Source: Candidatus Aenigmatarchaeota archaeon
GTDB lineage: Archaea > Aenigmatarchaeota > Aenigmatarchaeia > QMZS01
DNA length: 5,756 nucleotides
Direction: 5' to 3'
Assembly: GCA_021163805.1 (NCBI GenBank)
Contig: JAGGTL010000020.1
Coordinates: forward strand, 1 to 5,756
Part shown: positions 5,222 through 5,756 of the stretch, piece by piece
How positions within the stretch are numbered: position 1 is the first letter of the stretch
Layout of the letters: the number at the start of each line of letters is the position of its first letter
Notes under the pieces: generated by a model
Told to the model about the DNA's origin: nothing
Seen by the model: only the letters and a program-made list of their open reading frames with translations
Databases searched by the model: none
Translations under genes and position numbers: made by a program

Positions 5222-5755
5222 ATGAAGACGACAAAAACCAACTGGTATGTTTTGACAGGGGGTCCATGCTCCGGAAAATCCAAAACTTTGGAATATTTAG
5301 CCAGTCTTGGTTATTTTACTTTTCCAGAAATCGCGAGGGTCTTTATAGATTTGGAAATGGCAAAAGGCAGAAAAATTGAAGAGATCAGAAAAGATGAGGT
5401 AAAATTTCAGAACAAAGTTTTGCAGATGAAAATTGAACTTGAAAACAAATTATCTCCGGAACAAACCGTTTTTCTTGATAGGGGGATTCCAGATTCTGTT
5501 GCATATTTTAAAGAAGTCGGTTTGGATACGAAACGAGTAATTGAAGAATCAAAAAAAAGAAGTTATAAAAAAGTTTTTTTCATGAAATCCTTCAGATTTG
5601 AAAAGGATTATGCAAGAACAGAGGATGAAGAAACTGCAGAAAGAATCAGCAAACTGATTTTTGAAACTTATACAAAATTGGGTTATAAACTGATTGAAGT
5701 TCCTGTTATGAAAACTATAGAAGAGAAGGCTAAATTTATTTTAAGCAGATTATGA
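5222..5755 (+). CDS. P-loop ATPase/kinase of the NadR/AAA_28 type
   Basis: This 177-residue soluble protein has a complete nucleotide-binding fold. The first strand WYVLTGG (8-14) leads into the Walker A GGPCSGKS (13-20). PEIARVF (35-41) matches the family's E-x-x-R segment. TVFLDRGIPDSVAYF (82-96) is the Walker B-like strand with the characteristic D86-R87-G88 and a downstream D91. YARTEDEETA (130-139) looks like the lid with R132, and YKLIEVP (155-161) is the last strand. This order fits the AAA_28/NadR-like group of small ATPases and kinases. The substrate is unknown, and homologues are often annotated only as ATP-binding proteins. The common second Gly of Walker A is Cys16 here. The ORF is complete, ending in TGA at 5753-5755, one base before the window end. 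The ATG at 5222 lacks a close ribosome-binding site; an in-frame TAG at 5216 blocks extension upstream. Confidence 0.87.
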   Translation: MKTTKTNWYVLTGGPCSGKSKTLEYLASLGYFTFPEIARVFIDLEMAKGRKIEEIRKDEVKFQNKVLQMKIELENKLSPEQTVFLDRGIPDSVAYFKEVGLDTKRVIEESKKRSYKKVFFMKSFRFEKDYARTEDEETAERISKLIFETYTKLGYKLIEVPVMKTIEEKAKFILSRL

Positions 5756-5756
5756 C

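Overview
The window comes from an archaeal genome that is strongly AT-rich by eye. Three genes point to Archaea: a glycerol-1-phosphate dehydrogenase of the archaeal lipid pathway, an L14e (eL14) ribosomal protein, and an L10e-type uL16 with the archaeal/eukaryotic N-terminus. Short single-gene units, very short gaps, almost no Shine-Dalgarno sequences, a trimmed enolase, and small unrecognised membrane proteins suggest a small-genome lineage such as the DPANN (Woesearchaeota/Pacearchaeota-like). That placement is inference. TAA, TAG and TGA all end genes, so the standard code fits.

Left part (1-2181): egsA (minus strand) and rpl14e (plus strand) diverge from a gap of only 24 bp that appears to hold both promoters. 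rpl14e converges on rpl10e (minus) across 185 bp with T-rich tracts on both strands. The L14e protein has a normal core and an unusually long Lys/Glu-rich tail. Its gene ends in a slippery-looking A AAA AAC heptamer directly before the stop.

Middle (2182-3540): a 228-bp divergent gap holding a 10-bp inverted repeat separates rpl10e from a plus-strand enolase-family gene. The enolase keeps nearly the whole active site but has lost the loop that normally carries the second catalytic-site lysine (yeast K396). Arg occupies that position.

Right part (3541-5756): four plus-strand genes separated by 75-117 bp. They encode a single-pass protein with a predicted outside domain, a small two-helix membrane protein, a Cys-rich DUF116 protein (probably metal or Fe-S binding), and a compact P-loop ATPase/kinase of the NadR/AAA_28 type. 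The spacing argues for individual promoters rather than a tight operon.

Functionally this is a mixed housekeeping segment (lipid backbone synthesis, two 60S-type ribosomal proteins, lower glycolysis/gluconeogenesis) with four poorly characterised genes. I see no rRNA, tRNA, CRISPR array, insertion sequence, phage gene or toxin-antitoxin pair, and no stretch over 300 bases without a gene. I do not see a clear new multi-gene system. The most unusual signals are the altered enolase, the L14e tail with its possible frameshift site, and the recurring TATA-like elements about 20 nt before start codons.
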